Shown piece after piece: positions 10,276-21,701 of a stretch of DNA of 64,000 nucleotides. Both the position numbers and the translations under genes were made by a program. The stretch is from positions 496,001-560,000 of the forward strand of contig NW_025408673.1 of the NCBI RefSeq assembly GCF_020360975.1. The letters are read 5' to 3'. The notes beneath the pieces are model-generated. The model was not told the DNA's origin. It searched no databases and was given only the letters and a program-made list of their open reading frames with translations. How positions within the stretch are numbered: position 1 is the stretch's first letter; every line of letters starts with the position of its first letter. Origin of the DNA: Hirsutella rhossiliensis. Taxonomy: Eukaryota > Ascomycota > Sordariomycetes > Hypocreales > Ophiocordycipitaceae.

Positions 10276-12042
10276 ATTAAAGGAAAACGGGCTCGTAGGC
10301 CTAAGAGATCTCTTATTAATAATATTATCGTAAAAGCAAGTAAGTATAAGCTTTATATTAAAGATATACCGCCTCCCCTTACTTCCTTTAACGCGGTAAT
10401 AGCTTTAGAATTCGTATACGAATAAAAGGAAGCTATAGACCGCGAAATAAAAGAAAACCTAGTAAGGGGCACGTAAAAGACTATCCTAAAAGCTATTATT
10501 AAATAGAAAGGTTACTTCCTAATCCCCTTACGTTAGGTCTTTATATATAAGACCGATAAATAGGGGTATATTATACGCTTTAAAGTACGTATTATAGTTC
10601 GTAAAGACCTATAACTTAAAGGTAACGAGGATATATATATAGCCACGCTATAATTATAAATATTTCGACTACTAATCGCCTTTTACTACCTTAAGGACTT
10701 TAAGACGGAATAATATAACGTGAAAATAGTATTTCTATATATAATCCTATGCTAAGAAGTCTATTACTAGCCTCTACTAGGATTCTTAATACCTAGGCTA
10801 TGCCTAGGCTATACCTAAAGCTATTAAAAGCACTATACGGGCTTTATATCTCCTTAAAGCTATATTTTAAAGAGATATCTAGTTTCTTTACTAAACTAAA
10901 AGCCTAGCAGCTAGTAGAAGACGCCTATATACTAGTCTATAAGGGCGTTATTATCTTTATCTTTATAGGTAATATCGTTATAATATATCCTAAAGGGTAA
11001 AAATAAGATTAGGAAGAGCTATATAAGGCTATTATAAAGAAATACACCGTTACGTATATAGGAGAGCTATGCTAGTTCCTTAGTATCGAGATTATTAAGG
11101 ATAAGGATCTTAAGAAGATATAGCTCTTATAAGCTTCTTATATCTCTAAGACTACGAAGAAATATTATATCCTTAATAATAATATCCTTTATAAGCCTAA
11201 GATCCCGCTAATAATAAAAGAGCTCGTCCTTTATAAAAAGTAAGCTTTAACGGAAGAGATATATAAATATATCTCCTTAATTAGGCCGCTTATTTATCTA
11301 GCAATTTATACTTAGCTATATATTATATTTATAGCCAGAAAGCTAGCTTAATATAATTATAACCCCGGGCCGCGCTATAGGCATAAAGTACGTAAGTGCC
11401 TAGCTTACCTCTATTATATAAGAGACCTTTATATTTACTTTACGGCGATAAACCTAATAAGGCGGCTAATATATATATCTAACTCCTTATATACTAATAA
11501 CCTAAAGACTAAGAAGTCCTTATAAGGATATATATTCCTATTCCTTAGTAGGCTAATTAACTAGAAATCTACTAAGTAAGCTACTATAATAACGTCCTTT
11601 ATAGAAGCTAAATTATTAGCACTCTTATAGATAGCTAAAGAATAGGTAGTATTTAGCCGGCTAATTAAGGAGCTTAGTATTAGTATTAAAGGGACTATAA
11701 AGCTCTAGTATAATAACCTTTAGACTATTAAGCTTCTAACTAAATTAAGCGCGAAGCTTAAGATAAACCTTAAGCACGTTAATATTTATAGATACTAGCT
11801 TCGTTAAGAGGTATAGTAAGATTAGATATAAGTTAACTAGATCGTATTAATAGATAACCTAGCTAATAGTATAACGAAGGCACTTATATACTAGAAGTAT
11901 TAGAGCTTTATTAAGTAACTAGGACTAGTAATACGGCCGGAAGATATATTAAGAGATAATATACCTAACTACTATATTAAGGCGTAATATCTCCCTACTA
12001 TAGTAAACTCGATAATCGCCGGATCCTAATAATAAGAGCACT
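10276..12042 (+). pseudogene. Copia-B reverse transcriptase and RNase H relic
   Basis: The polyprotein continues directly after the solo LTR. The reverse transcriptase fingers are near 10440-10740, the ALYG block reads TIRALYISLKLYF at about 10825-10875, and RNase H follows with an IEAKLLALL-like block at about 11600-11630. The end reads SFIK.LGLV near 11910-11935, matching the usual copia C-terminus. Gln and Trp codons are mostly TAG or TAA. The reading is broken at 12048 by the Copia-A insertion; the untranslated 3' end resumes at 18344. Confidence 0.8.
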
Positions 12043-12047
12043 ACTAT

Positions 12048-12505
12048 TCTCGCGAAGAGAGATACGAGAAGTATATATAAAATGCACGAAGGTAAAATTA
12101 GAAGTAAGGGGTCGGATAGGCAGGGCAGAGGGATTTAATTCTTATAGGAGCAGTAATAAAGGTAAGGGAGTAATTATTATATTGCCTTAATTGTCCTTCT
12201 TTCCTCTATCTAACGCCCCTATTTACACCTGTCTAGCATCTTAATTAATAAAGAAGATCCTACTTAAAGAAGCTACTAATATCCTTTTAACTACCGAGCT
12301 TTTTACCGGTTTTTTCCTTCCTTTATAGCCGTTTCCGGCATATCCGTCTTATCTCTCGCTACTTTATACTTTCCCTTATACCCCTACCCTCCTTTCTATA
12401 CCTCTTTTTAGCTCCTTCTTCTATACCGGGTGTTTTTAGCTTCCTTAGTCCCTCTTACTAAGGGATATCTCCGAGAACTACGAAATCAGGCCACGCTTCG
12501 CGACA
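12048..12505 (-). repeat. Copia-A copy 2, 3' LTR
   Basis: A 458 bp LTR whose outer end keeps the unmutated start TGTCGCGAAG on the minus strand, which shows that tatcgcgaag at other copies is a RIP product. The polypurine tract aaggggg lies just upstream on the minus strand (12508-12514). Confidence 0.92.
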
Positions 12506-15500
12506 CACCCCCTTAGCTATGGCCTGCCCTTATAGTAAGGGCATAGCTAATACGGCTTCGGGCTAGTAAGCGTATAGAGGAGGTTCTTAGCTCTATACTT
12601 CTCCCTTTACTCGAGGAAAGCAGGGGCCCTTTCGGGTCCCTAGGCTCTTTTAGACCTACTTAAGGAAAAAGGGGCCTAAAGAGGGGAAAGTCCTATAAGA
12701 AAGGGTAAAAAACCTAATTAAAATAAGGGGCCCTCTAAAGGGAAAAGCCTCTTCCTTTTCTTCGGCTATAGACGTTACCTTCTCGTACGTGCTATTAGCT
12801 CCTCTCGTAGACTCTTAAGGCGGGCCTCTAAGGATAGCTTCTCTTAAACGTCTTCTAGCCTAATTTACTATAAGAAGATAGCTAGCTTCTACTTTAGTAG
12901 GGGCTTCGTAAGACCGTCGGCTTTTATTAATGCTGTTAGAACCTAACGGACGGAAATAAGTCCCCTTTAGACCTCTTAGCGTAACTAATGCTAGTAGATA
13001 TCGATATACCGTAGCCGGGTCGATAACTTACTATTTTCCGTAAGAATTCGTATAGTTTACGTGTTATCGCATTCTATAGCTAATAGGGTCGGAATTTATA
13101 GTTATAGAGATATTAATAGCCGGCTAAGGAAAATCGCTTCTTTTAACGCTTCTAAAAGAGCTAGTAGTTCTACCTCTATACTAGAAGTTATAACGGTGGC
13201 CTACTTCGAAGCTCTCTAAGCAATGGTTCCTCTAAAAAGGGATATAATATACCCCTATAAGCTCTTTCTATCTAAGGAATTGTCTATAAAGGACGAATCG
13301 CTCGAATAAAGGAAGATTTCGGCAGCTAATTTCTTCCTTTCCTGCCCTCCTAGGCGTAGACTATATTATCTCGTTAAATAGAGATAAAGGATAGCTCTAT
13401 CTACTACTTCTTAATGCCTAGGGCTAGGATTCTAGTTATGCCTAGCTAGCCGGGAGACCGTAAAAGAGATATCCGGTCTAGTAGAAATAGGTAAAAAAAG
13501 CAGGGAGCCTACCTTCTATTAATATTAGTGTTTCTCTTGCTCCCTAGCTTAAAAGGACGGATTAGGTAAAAGCTCTTTATTTAATATAAGCGTAGAGGGA
13601 AGCTTTTTATCGAGGGAATTAAGGAGGAATTTATAAGCGACCTTATCGATATAAGCGTCCTAGGTAAGCTAGATAGTCCGTTAGGACCTATTCCGAAGGA
13701 TTCGTATCCCTAGGAACTACTTTAGCTCCCCTAGCCTAGTTATCTTATACCTTTATTATAGGCCTTATATAGCCTCCCTAGCAGCAGCTTCTTCCTCTTT
13801 TAGGTACGCCTAAATAATATCGTCGACGTAGAAGAAGACCGTAATTTTACCCTTCTATATTATACACGGTTCCTAAGGGACTTTCTTAAAGCCTAGGGCT
13901 TTAAGGGAACCTATTAAATGCTATTGCTAAAGAAGGGGTAATCTTCGTAATCCGTATAGAGCTTTCCTAAGCCGTAGAACCTTTCCTAGCTATTAGAAGC
14001 TTAGTAGAAGGCGTATATAGATAACTTCTTCTTCCTTAAGTAAGCAGTTAATAAAGGCGTCAACTATATCTATCTAATCGAGTTTAAGGTCGAATTCTAC
14101 TACTATAGCTATAAGGGTCCGAAAAGACATCCTTACTAGGGTAGTTGCCCTAGTAGGAAGATCCCCTTTTTCCTACTAGTTCCTATAGATAACTAGCCGG
14201 GCTTTATACTTTTAAAGGAAGCCGTGTTTATTAGTCTTATAGATAAAGACCTACTTATAGCTAAGGACCTATTTTCCTCTTACCTTTTCTTAAGGACCTC
14301 TTTAAAAGACCCTATCTCTTTATATAAGGCTAGGTAGTCTTTCTAGGCCTAGAAAAACTAGTCTCTAAAGGGGTGTTTTTCTAGCTGCTTTTAGTTTGCT
14401 AGTAGGTCCGGGAGGTCTCTTTTATATACCTTCCTTGCTAATATTAGCTTAAATAGCCGGCTTAATATAAACGCTCCGTAGGAACCGTCTTCTATTAGCG
14501 TTAGATAGAAGTCGGAAAAACGATCGAAATAGGGGAGAGGTTAGTCTTCTTTAGTATCCGTATTAGTCCCTATACCTTCCTTTGCTTCTCGAAGCAGGGA
14601 TAAAAAGGCAGCCAGATAATCCTTTAAGAGGGCAGCCGGATAATCCTTTAAGAGAGGTGCCTTTCCTACCCCCTTAGGGGTCGAGACGGGAAGACTAACT
14701 AAGAAAGCTGCTTCTAGATCTTCTTCTTCTATAAGAGGAGGCGTAGGTAGATAGGCGTATTCTAGCTCTACCGCTTTCTTATAGTCTCCTTCTTCGTCTA
14801 GATTATCTAATCTAGCAGCTTCCTCTTCTTCTTCGAAGTCGGCGTTATCCTTAACTACTTCGACGTCGGTTTCTTCTTCCGTTTCCTTATCTAGGACCTC
14901 TTCTTAAGACTATTAAGAAGGGGGGATTTAGATCTTCTAAATTAGCTAACGTTATAAGAGTAAGAGGGGCTATTAATCCCTCTTTCCGTCGAAGAAGCTA
15001 GATTCGTCGAAAATCATATCCCTAGTCGAAATAACCTTCCGTAGAAGAGGAATCTAGATCCAGAAGATATTCGTAGAATTATAGCCGACGAGGTAACTAA
15101 TAAAGGCTCTAGGATTAAGCTTTCTTTTCTTCTTCCTTTTTAGCTATATATCGGCAGTTATTGCGTATGCCTTATAGCCGTAGGCACGAAGGTAGGCTAG
15201 CGAGGTCCTCTTCTTCGTAAAAGGCTTAAGGGGGGATTTCTAGTCTATTCCTTAAGTAGTCCCTCTAGGGTCCTTATAGTCCCTTAGGCTCCTAGGGTCC
15301 CTTAGGGTCCGGTTCCGAAGGTAATAGGCGGTCTTAACGACTTCCCTCTAAAGGTCGTATAGAAGCTTTATAGTAAGTCTTATCGTACGGGCCCTTTCTA
15401 TTATAGCACCCCTTAATCTTTCTACCCCTCCGTTCTAGGCCTAGGTATTCGGTGCTAATGGGAGGGGTAAAATGCCCCTTTTTCGAAGCTAATTTAAGAT

Positions 15501-17872
15501 ATCCTTTATAAATAGCTCTCCGTTAGACCGTATCTTCTTTACCTTATAGCTAAAGTAGGATTTTATCTCGTTAACGAAGTCCTAGAGGGTAGACTAGTTA
15601 TACTTACTTAGGTAGGTCCGTAAGAAATAAGGGAAAACCATCCCTAAAAAGGCGTCTATAAAAAACATTACCCTAACAAAGCTTTCTTAATCCCTAGAGA
15701 CGTCGGTCTAGTCAACCTAAATTTCCTTATACGGCTGGTCCGGCCGTATTAGCGTTCGTCTAGAAATTCGTCTCCTTGTCTTCCCTTAGCCGTAGTATTC
15801 GCATTCGACGGTCTTTAGTCCCCTTATTCGTACGCCCTATTATTGACCTAGCTTATATAAAGCTAAGGGGCCCGGGTAACTAAGTCGTGCGTGCTAAAGA
15901 ATGCCGTCTCCTTAGGCTGCTAGAAGAGGGTCCTTTAAACCTACCCTCCTTTAAGTAGGGAAAGCTAACTTCTTAAGTAGTTCCTTTCTAAGGATAGGTC
16001 GGAATTCGAGTATAAATTAACCGAATTTTTCCTCGATAAGCCTAATAGTCTAATTCTTCTAGACTAGCCTTATAGGCTTAGACGTTATATCCTAGAAGAT
16101 TCCTTCCTCTCGAAGAAAGCGGAAGGAAATTAGGCTCGTTAAAAATCGAGGGCAAAAAGCTACCCTTTTTCTTCGAAGAATTCGTCTAGATCCGTTAGGT
16201 AATTTTATCGTAAAATTTACCCTTCTATATCCCTCTATCTATATAGTTAATTCCCCGGCAATAAGATATTCCTTTCGTGCCTTCTTAAAGGACCGGAATC
16301 TTAAGAGTATATTATAGATATTAAGGGAAGTACTAGAGTTAAGGATAGCTGATTTTCGTAGGGGATAATTAGAGGGCTCTAACGGTTAGTTTTAGCCTTA
16401 TTAATCTATAGGGAAGACGAAGGCTAGATTTACTATACTAACGATTTTTCCTTGAATTTACGGTAGCGGCGTTAGTTACTATTTCTTAGTAACCCGAATC
16501 TCGTCTATCTTCTTCTATAACGAGGGGTCCTCCTTAAGAGACTATTATACTGTTTCTCGTAGTCTCTTTAAAGGGTTAACTCCTTCTAGTCGGTTTTCCT
16601 CGAAGACCTACTAGCAGTCTTCTAGCCGATAGGGCTTTTTATATGCTTAGTAGGTAGGTCGATTCCTCCTCGTACGTTGTTTCTTCGAGGAATCCTCGTC
16701 CCGGTCCGGAAGGTCTACTTAAAAACCCCCTCTTTTTGCCCCTTATTACTAATGTTAACGAGGTTCGATTTCGACTAGTTCCCTGATTTTTCGACTAACG
16801 GACTAAAAGGTCTATTAGGGGACTAGTCGGGCCGGTCTAACTAACGGGACCGGGGCCGGGCCCGGAGTAAGAGGCGGAGCCGGGGCCGGGCCTTCGGGAG
16901 CCGTTAAAGATAGTGTTAATGCTCTCGAGGGAGGAGGAGCCGAAGGAGCAACAGCCGCAACAGCAGCAGCGGGGGCCGCAGCAATAGGGGCTTTAGCAGC
17001 TGTAGGTCGAGCCGTCTAGGTCGAGTGCTGGCTACGAAGTAATAAGACTGCTTGCTGTTATACTCTAGTAGCCTCTTCGTCTAGTTCCCGGCTAGCTTCT
17101 CGAAAGATAGTCGAGTAACCGTTACTAATAGGCTTTATTAGCAGAGATATATCCTATAGCTACTAGCCGGAAAGAGCTTCTATAAGGAAGTATTAGTTAG
17201 CTTCCTCGAGGATTTCTTCCTACTTAGCTAGCTACGAAGAAGCTAGTAGGTTCCTAGCAGAAAAGGCTCCTAGGTAGGCCGTATAGGTCTTCCTAATACG
17301 GTTAGTTATATAACCTCTCGAGGGAGCTGTCGAGGTCTCGAGCTTTAAAAGCTACTGCCTAGGAGTCTCTTCCTCTCGAAGAGAGATTAGCTTTACGGCA
17401 CTAATAGATTCCGTTATCGCCGTACGAGTAGCCGTTAGTAGCTTCGTTTCGTAAAGGTATTCCTTTCGGTGACTCTCGTAGTCGCCTAAGGTAGTAGAAA
17501 AAGCTCTCTATTATATAGAGGTTAGCTTAGAGAAGAGGGTAGCTCCCTCTATAAAGTCCGTTGCCCTAGGACGAAGAGGGGGCTCGAGAGGGTCCTACTT
17601 ATTAGAGAAGACTAAATTATAGATAGTTCTATCTATACGAGCCCGTAGCTCCTTTACCTACTTATCCTAATCTTAGGGCTCTATAAGAATCGTCCTACGG
17701 ACCGTAGGGACGGCAGAGGAGTCGATTTTCGTTATCGTTATAGAAGAAGAGGGGGGGGCAGAAAAGTCGGTTAAAAATCGGCTTTTCTAGTAAGAGGGGT
17801 AAAAGGGAGCTATGAGGGATATAAGAAGGGTGCCTTTTATAGCAGCCGGAAGGTATAAGAATACTATTCCTC
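12506..17872 (-). pseudogene. Copia-A gag-pol relic (copy 2)
   Basis: On the minus strand, gag starts near 17700 and is nearly open to about 16800, ending in an Ala/Pro-rich tail (APAAAVAAVAPSAPPP at about 16915-16965). A protease block resembling DSGTSLHIYN lies near 16320-16350. Integrase spans about 15050-15990 and includes STEYLGLERRGRKIKG (about 15400-15450). Reverse transcriptase is at about 13600-14530; its catalytic motif is intact as YVDD (complement of 13812-13832). RNase H is at about 12880-13500. This gag-integrase-RT order is the copia order. Scattered TAG, TAA and TGA codons make it non-functional, but it has fewer changes than any other copy here. Confidence 0.85.
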
Positions 17873-17885
17873 CCGGGCTTATAAC
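17873..17885 (-). promoter_or_regulatory. Copia-A primer-binding site (initiator tRNA-Met type)
   Basis: On the minus strand the bases straight after the 5' LTR read gttataagcccgg, the same site as in Copia-B and again fitting the initiator tRNA-Met anticodon arm if one A is a RIP-changed G. Confidence 0.65.
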
Positions 17886-18343
17886 TCTCGCGAAGAGAGA
17901 TACGAGAAGTATATATAAAATGCACGAAGGTAAAATTAGAAGTAAGGGGTCGGATAGGCAGGGTAGAGGGATTTAATTCTTATAGAAGCAGCAATAAAGG
18001 TAGGGGAGTAATTATTATATTGCCTTAATTTTCCTTCTTTCCTCTATCTAACGCCCCTATTTATACCTATCTAGCATCTTAATTAATAAAGAAGATCCTA
18101 CTTAAAGAAGCTACGAATATCCTTTTAACTACCGAGCTTTTTGCCGGTTTTTTCCTTCCTTTGCAGCCGTTTCCGGCATATCCGTCTTATCTCTCGCTAC
18201 TTTATGCTTTCCCTTATGCCCCCACCCTCCTTTCTGCACCTCTTTTTAGCTCCTTCTTCTACACCGGGTGTTTTTAGCTTCCTTGGTCCCTCTTGCTAAG
18301 GGATATCTCCGAGAACTACGAAATCAGGCCACGCTTCGCGATA
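17886..18343 (-). repeat. Copia-A copy 2, 5' LTR, with an unmutated patch
   Basis: A 458 bp LTR matching 12048-12505. From about 18160 to 18335 it retains CA and TG where the 3' LTR has TA (for example ctacaccgggtg here against ctataccgggtg there), so RIP stopped short of this patch. Confidence 0.92.
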
Positions 18344-19118
18344 ACTATATATACTAAGATTAAGGGATTCTAATAGCGTAGTTAGATCTTAATTTAATTA
18401 AGAAACTATAAAGATCTAAGGGGTAGAAGTTAGCCCTATTTACTACTAAGAAGTAAAGCTATTACTAGACTACCCCTTAAATAGTATAATACTATAGCGC
18501 TTAAACTTACGATAATCGCGATGGCTTTACTAAATTAAGACTAATTAATATAAGGAATATATTATTAAAAAGCTTACCTTTAGGATTACTATTATCTTAA
18601 AGGACTACGTCGCCGGCAAAGGTACTACGGTACCTAGGCTACCTAAAGGGATGCCCCGCTATGCCCCTCCTTATAAGGAAGGTTATAAATATAACTTATA
18701 ACTACTAGTTAAACGGTAAGAGTAGGTTATATAACCCTATTAACCGTAAGTTCGACTCCCCTTAGGGCGGAAGAGTAGGTTATATAACCACGCCCTAGGG
18801 GGGGCGCGGGCAATAAACTTAGGGACCTAAGGGGAGAGGAAATAAAGGGCTTCTCCCTATATCCTCTCCCTTAGGTCCCGGCTTTTATTTTTTATATATA
18901 TGCTATTCGAGTACTAGCCGCCGAATAAACTTCCCTTTTACTATATTTACCTTCCCTTTTTATAGGATATAATTAGGAGCCTCCCCTTTTTTTAGATAAC
19001 CTCCTTAAATAAATAATAAAGCAGCCGAATTTAATATCGGAATAGCCTTATATTTATTAAACTAAACGCTCCTCTATATATTGCCCTACTATCTAGAAGC
19101 TAGGGTAGTAAGGGGGTG
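18344..19118 (+). other. Copia-B 3' untranslated region with repeat and hairpin
   Basis: The remaining internal sequence of Copia-B between RNase H and the 3' LTR. It has no coding frame. It contains a 19 bp direct repeat (aagagtaggttatataacc at 18718-18736 and 18771-18789) around a tRNA T-arm-like gtaagttcgactcccc. A long inverted repeat follows: arms 18822-18840 and 18862-18879 (gggacctaaggggagagga, 18 of 19 bases paired), loop about 21 nt. The G run agggggtg (19111-19118) is the likely polypurine tract. The second Copia-B copy (31026-31321) keeps a decayed form of the same hairpin. Confidence 0.6.
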
Positions 19119-19408
19119 TGTTAAGGAGAGAGAGTAGGTATAAGAGGCAATAGTTATGCCTAGTAGACCTAATAGTTATATATAAGGAAGCCTGCCTAAC
19201 TAATATAACTCCCCTAGCCTAAGGATATTATTTAGGCCTAACTTAGGTATAGGAACATCTTAATACCCTCTTTTAGCTAGCTATATATAGTTACTATACC
19301 TATATAAGCCCCTCCCTTATCCTAATAGATAGACGAGGATATGCATCACTAAATTCACCTTTCTATGCCCCTACCTCTTCCACTGTGCTCTTAAGCCCCT
19401 GCTTGAGA
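19119..19408 (+). repeat. Copia-B 3' LTR
   Basis: A 290 bp LTR matching 6031-6320 and more heavily RIPed in its first two thirds. The last 80 bp are nearly identical to the 5' LTR. It is followed directly by the TSD aatcc (19409-19413). Confidence 0.92.
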
Positions 19409-19691
19409 AATCCTTATTCCTTAAATGCAAAATTTACGCCGATAGTTATGCTCTCCATTTAGGCGACCTTTTGCGCCAGCCCTGGTGACTTCGGCAGGAT
19501 CATTTTAGCCTATGTCGCTAGTTCGTCCTTGGTTGTAAATGCAAACGTGGTTGCGGAGCCTTGCTTGATCTCGAAAGACAGTCGAGCGTCGAGAATGACT
19601 CTAAACGAACGTTAGAACGTAAATGCTAGGACGGCGGCGGCGGAGGCGGATAAACTCACAAGCCGCCATTCGAAAATTCAGTCTCTTTGCC

Positions 19692-20181
19692 TTAACAGCC
19701 CACTCTCCTCAAGGCAGCAGATGGTATTTCGAATAAGTCGTTTACTGCTCGAACGGTAGGTAACGAATGCAAATGTGAACCGCTATAGAATGCCCCTCGA
19801 GATCCCTTGCTCCACACCTGAACAAGCAGGACGCGCAAACCAGCCTTTGCACCACCCCTCCTGAAGGAGAATATGTGACCTGGATCTCTTCCGTATCGTA
19901 GATAGAGTCCTAGGCCAGACCATTCAAAGAAGGCCTCAAGGATTGATCGAATGCGCTTAACCGAGTTAGGTAAATATCACGAGCATGTCTCGCCATTTAC
20001 TGACCACATCGTCAAGGACTTTAAGATAGCAAAAGTCTAGGCCGTATTCCGACGTCAGGGCAAAGTCTTTCTGCGCCATGGCCATTTTATGTTCCTGCTA
20101 TTCCGGGTCAAACAAGAGGTAGAAGCTATCTTTAAGAAGGAATCTCCTTGCGTCCTCAATGGAGAATGTCGTTGACGCCAT
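19692..20181 (-). pseudogene. Conserved fungal protein of unknown function, broken
   Basis: From the ATG at 20181 the minus strand reads MASTTFSIEDARRFL, KDSFYLLFDPE, a TAG (likely CAG changed by RIP), then DFALTSEYGLDFCYLKVLDD and KWRDM. Two single-base shifts, near 20000 and near 19945, are needed to join the next blocks, YLTRLSAFDQSL and FFEWSGLGLYLRYGRDPGHI. The frame continues with FSFRRGGAKAG, LLVQVWSKGSRGAFYSGSH and ends RVGC with TAA at 19692-19694. The GLYLRYGRxPxHIxxFRxGG and LVQVWxxGSR pattern belongs, from memory, to a lineage-expanded family of Pezizomycotina proteins of about 170 residues without known function. Composition is normal, so this is a host-type gene killed by two indels and a stop. 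Confidence 0.55.
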
Positions 20182-20189
20182 AAGCAGAA

Positions 20190-20536
20190 CTATGCAGCAG
20201 AGGTTAATGGACAAAAAGGTCCTTCGGTGCCTGAATGTGACGGTTATGCAACAATCGGGCTGGCGCCTAATGCCGGGAAATATATTTTCCGGCTATCATC
20301 TCTCCCCTAATGAATATTGAAAGGCCGGCGGATCCCGTCATCATTGGGGCAGGGTGCCCTTCACTCCCACGAAAAGGTCGAGTTAAGTTTAGGAGCAAGG
20401 TCCGGAACACCGCGCGATAGCTTAAAGACCCGGCGAATAGGAAAATTAAAAGCGCTAGAAGCACGACGCGAATGATACTAGACGAGGCTGCGGCTAATAG
20501 CACGACTGAGCCGCGAAGATTTAGCAGTAGCGGCAC
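20190..20536. other. Unmutated segment without assigned gene
   Basis: Normal base composition ends sharply at about 20536, where RIPed DNA begins. Both an 89-codon minus-strand frame (20267-20536) and a plus-strand frame from an ATG at 20310 are open for part of the stretch. Neither product has a motif I recognise; the minus one is hydrophobic Leu/Val-rich at its start, which could be chance. Confidence 0.35.
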
Positions 20537-20544
20537 TATAGATA

Positions 20545-21690
20545 GCTATAAATCGTCTAAGAACTAAACCGATAAGTAAAGGAGATAGGCAATAAACTAA
20601 AGTATATACGCGATAAGCTTAACGCGATCGCGAGTAGCTAATCCTCGCGAGCTACTAGACCGGTCTACGAATATCGTATATAGATATAGCTATATATTAC
20701 CCCGAGCTAGGCGATAAACGTCCGCCCTTTTATCGATGCGTATAGTATAAAGCGCCTTTACTAAGACCTTATACTATACTTTTAATACGTCTAGAGTCGA
20801 AGATAAGGATAGAAGTAAGGCGGAAGTTAGAGAAATCTAATAGGCTATTAAAAAGAAGATACGCTTAAGGAGGGATAGTATAGCTAGCGATATATAGCCT
20901 TTCTAGGTAATAATATACCTACGACGATACCTTATATAGTCCTAACTATTAACTCTACTAAGTTAACCTTAATCTTAGTATAGCGAGGATTAGTCTTCCT
21001 TAGCTAAATAAGTATACCCTTAATAACTCGCCGCCTTATAGATAAGAGACCTAATAAATTACTTAAATTTAACTTTTCTACCCCCTACTATAATATATAT
21101 AAGAGTAGGTGCTATAGCACTTTTCGTTATAAGCTACTATATATTATTTAGGGATACTATAATATAGCCTTAATATAGTTTAGCTACCTTATAGCCTGCC
21201 GCTACTTACCTAGGATTATACGCCGTATAGTAAATCCGTAGTATAAGTTTACCGCGATTAACTTCTCTACTAGCGCGACGCCTTTAAGCTCGTCCGGGAT
21301 TAAGTGCTCTTAGCTAAGGTAGCTATAAAGTTAAGGCTGCTAATAATAAGCTACCTCGGTTTAAGTATTGCGTATACTCTATATAAACCTTTACTTACCT
21401 ATCCTTATAGAAGCAATTCTAGCACCCTTAGGATTATAAATTAATAGCTACTAAGCTAATACTATCTCCCTCTACTTTACTCTTATCTAGCTAGTATATA
21501 CCTTATCTGCCCCCCCGCTAAGCAGGCTCTTCCTCGAGGAAATATAAGACGCTAGCTAGGTCTTTAACTTATAGCCCCGTCGTCCTCTGCCTCTAAGTCC
21601 TAGCTTAGATACGTTTCCTCGGAGTCTGCTCTCGGCCGAAGCGGCGTGCCCTCCTCCTCCGTCTTATAAGATTTCGTTCGCCCCTAGTAA
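20545..21690 (-). pseudogene. Helitron N-terminal region relic (DUF6570-like)
   Basis: On the minus strand, reading through stops, the order of blocks is IPDELKGVALVEKLIAVNLY (about 21255-21315), YYGFTIRR, ILLYIL with VEKLNLSNLLGLLSIRRRV (about 21010-21080), then LRKTNPRYTKIKVN. This matches the conserved N-terminal module of fungal Helitron Rep-helicase proteins (PxELxGLTxVEKLIA.N, then GAEKPxPSDLSxLLSxRRRxV), recalled from family knowledge. The rolling-circle Rep and helicase domains that should follow downstream on this strand are absent, because the RIPed sequence stops at 20536. It is therefore a truncated copy. Confidence 0.6.
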
Positions 21691-21701
21691 TAACTTTCTC
21701 T

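Larger units (their letters stand above)
12048..18343 (-). mobile_element. Complete Copia-A retrotransposon (copy 2) nested in Copia-B
   Basis: A 6296 bp element on the minus strand with 458 bp LTRs and a perfect TSD (actat on the plus strand, 12043-12047 and 18344-18348). It is the best reference copy of the family: both LTRs, primer site, gag, protease, integrase, reverse transcriptase, RNase H and polypurine tract are present without large indels. The LTRs differ almost only by C-to-T and G-to-A changes, so insertion was recent relative to its host element and the divergence is RIP. Confidence 0.93.
6031..19408 (+). mobile_element. Copia-B retrotransposon, complete but with two nested insertions
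   Basis: A Ty1/copia element with 290 bp LTRs at both ends and a perfect 5 bp TSD, aatcc, at 6026-6030 and 19409-19413. Two later insertions split it: a solo Copia-C LTR (9703-10270) and a complete Copia-A (12048-18343). Without them the element is about 6.5 kb, normal for copia. The order after the 5' LTR is primer site, gag, protease, integrase, reverse transcriptase, RNase H, polypurine tract and 3' LTR, all on the plus strand. Every coding domain is filled with RIP nonsense codons. Confidence 0.92.

Noticed and set aside
17695..17925. 76-codon minus-strand ORF spanning the 5' LTR and leader of Copia-A
   Set aside because: It crosses the LTR and primer-binding site, and the gag frame is a different one.
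18690..18790. Functional tRNA gene
   Set aside because: Only a T-arm-like piece is present; no acceptor stem or A box, and it is part of the Copia-B untranslated region.
20267..20536. 89-codon hydrophobic minus-strand ORF as a membrane protein
   Set aside because: An overlapping plus-strand frame is equally open, there is no supporting context, and the frame ends at a RIP boundary.
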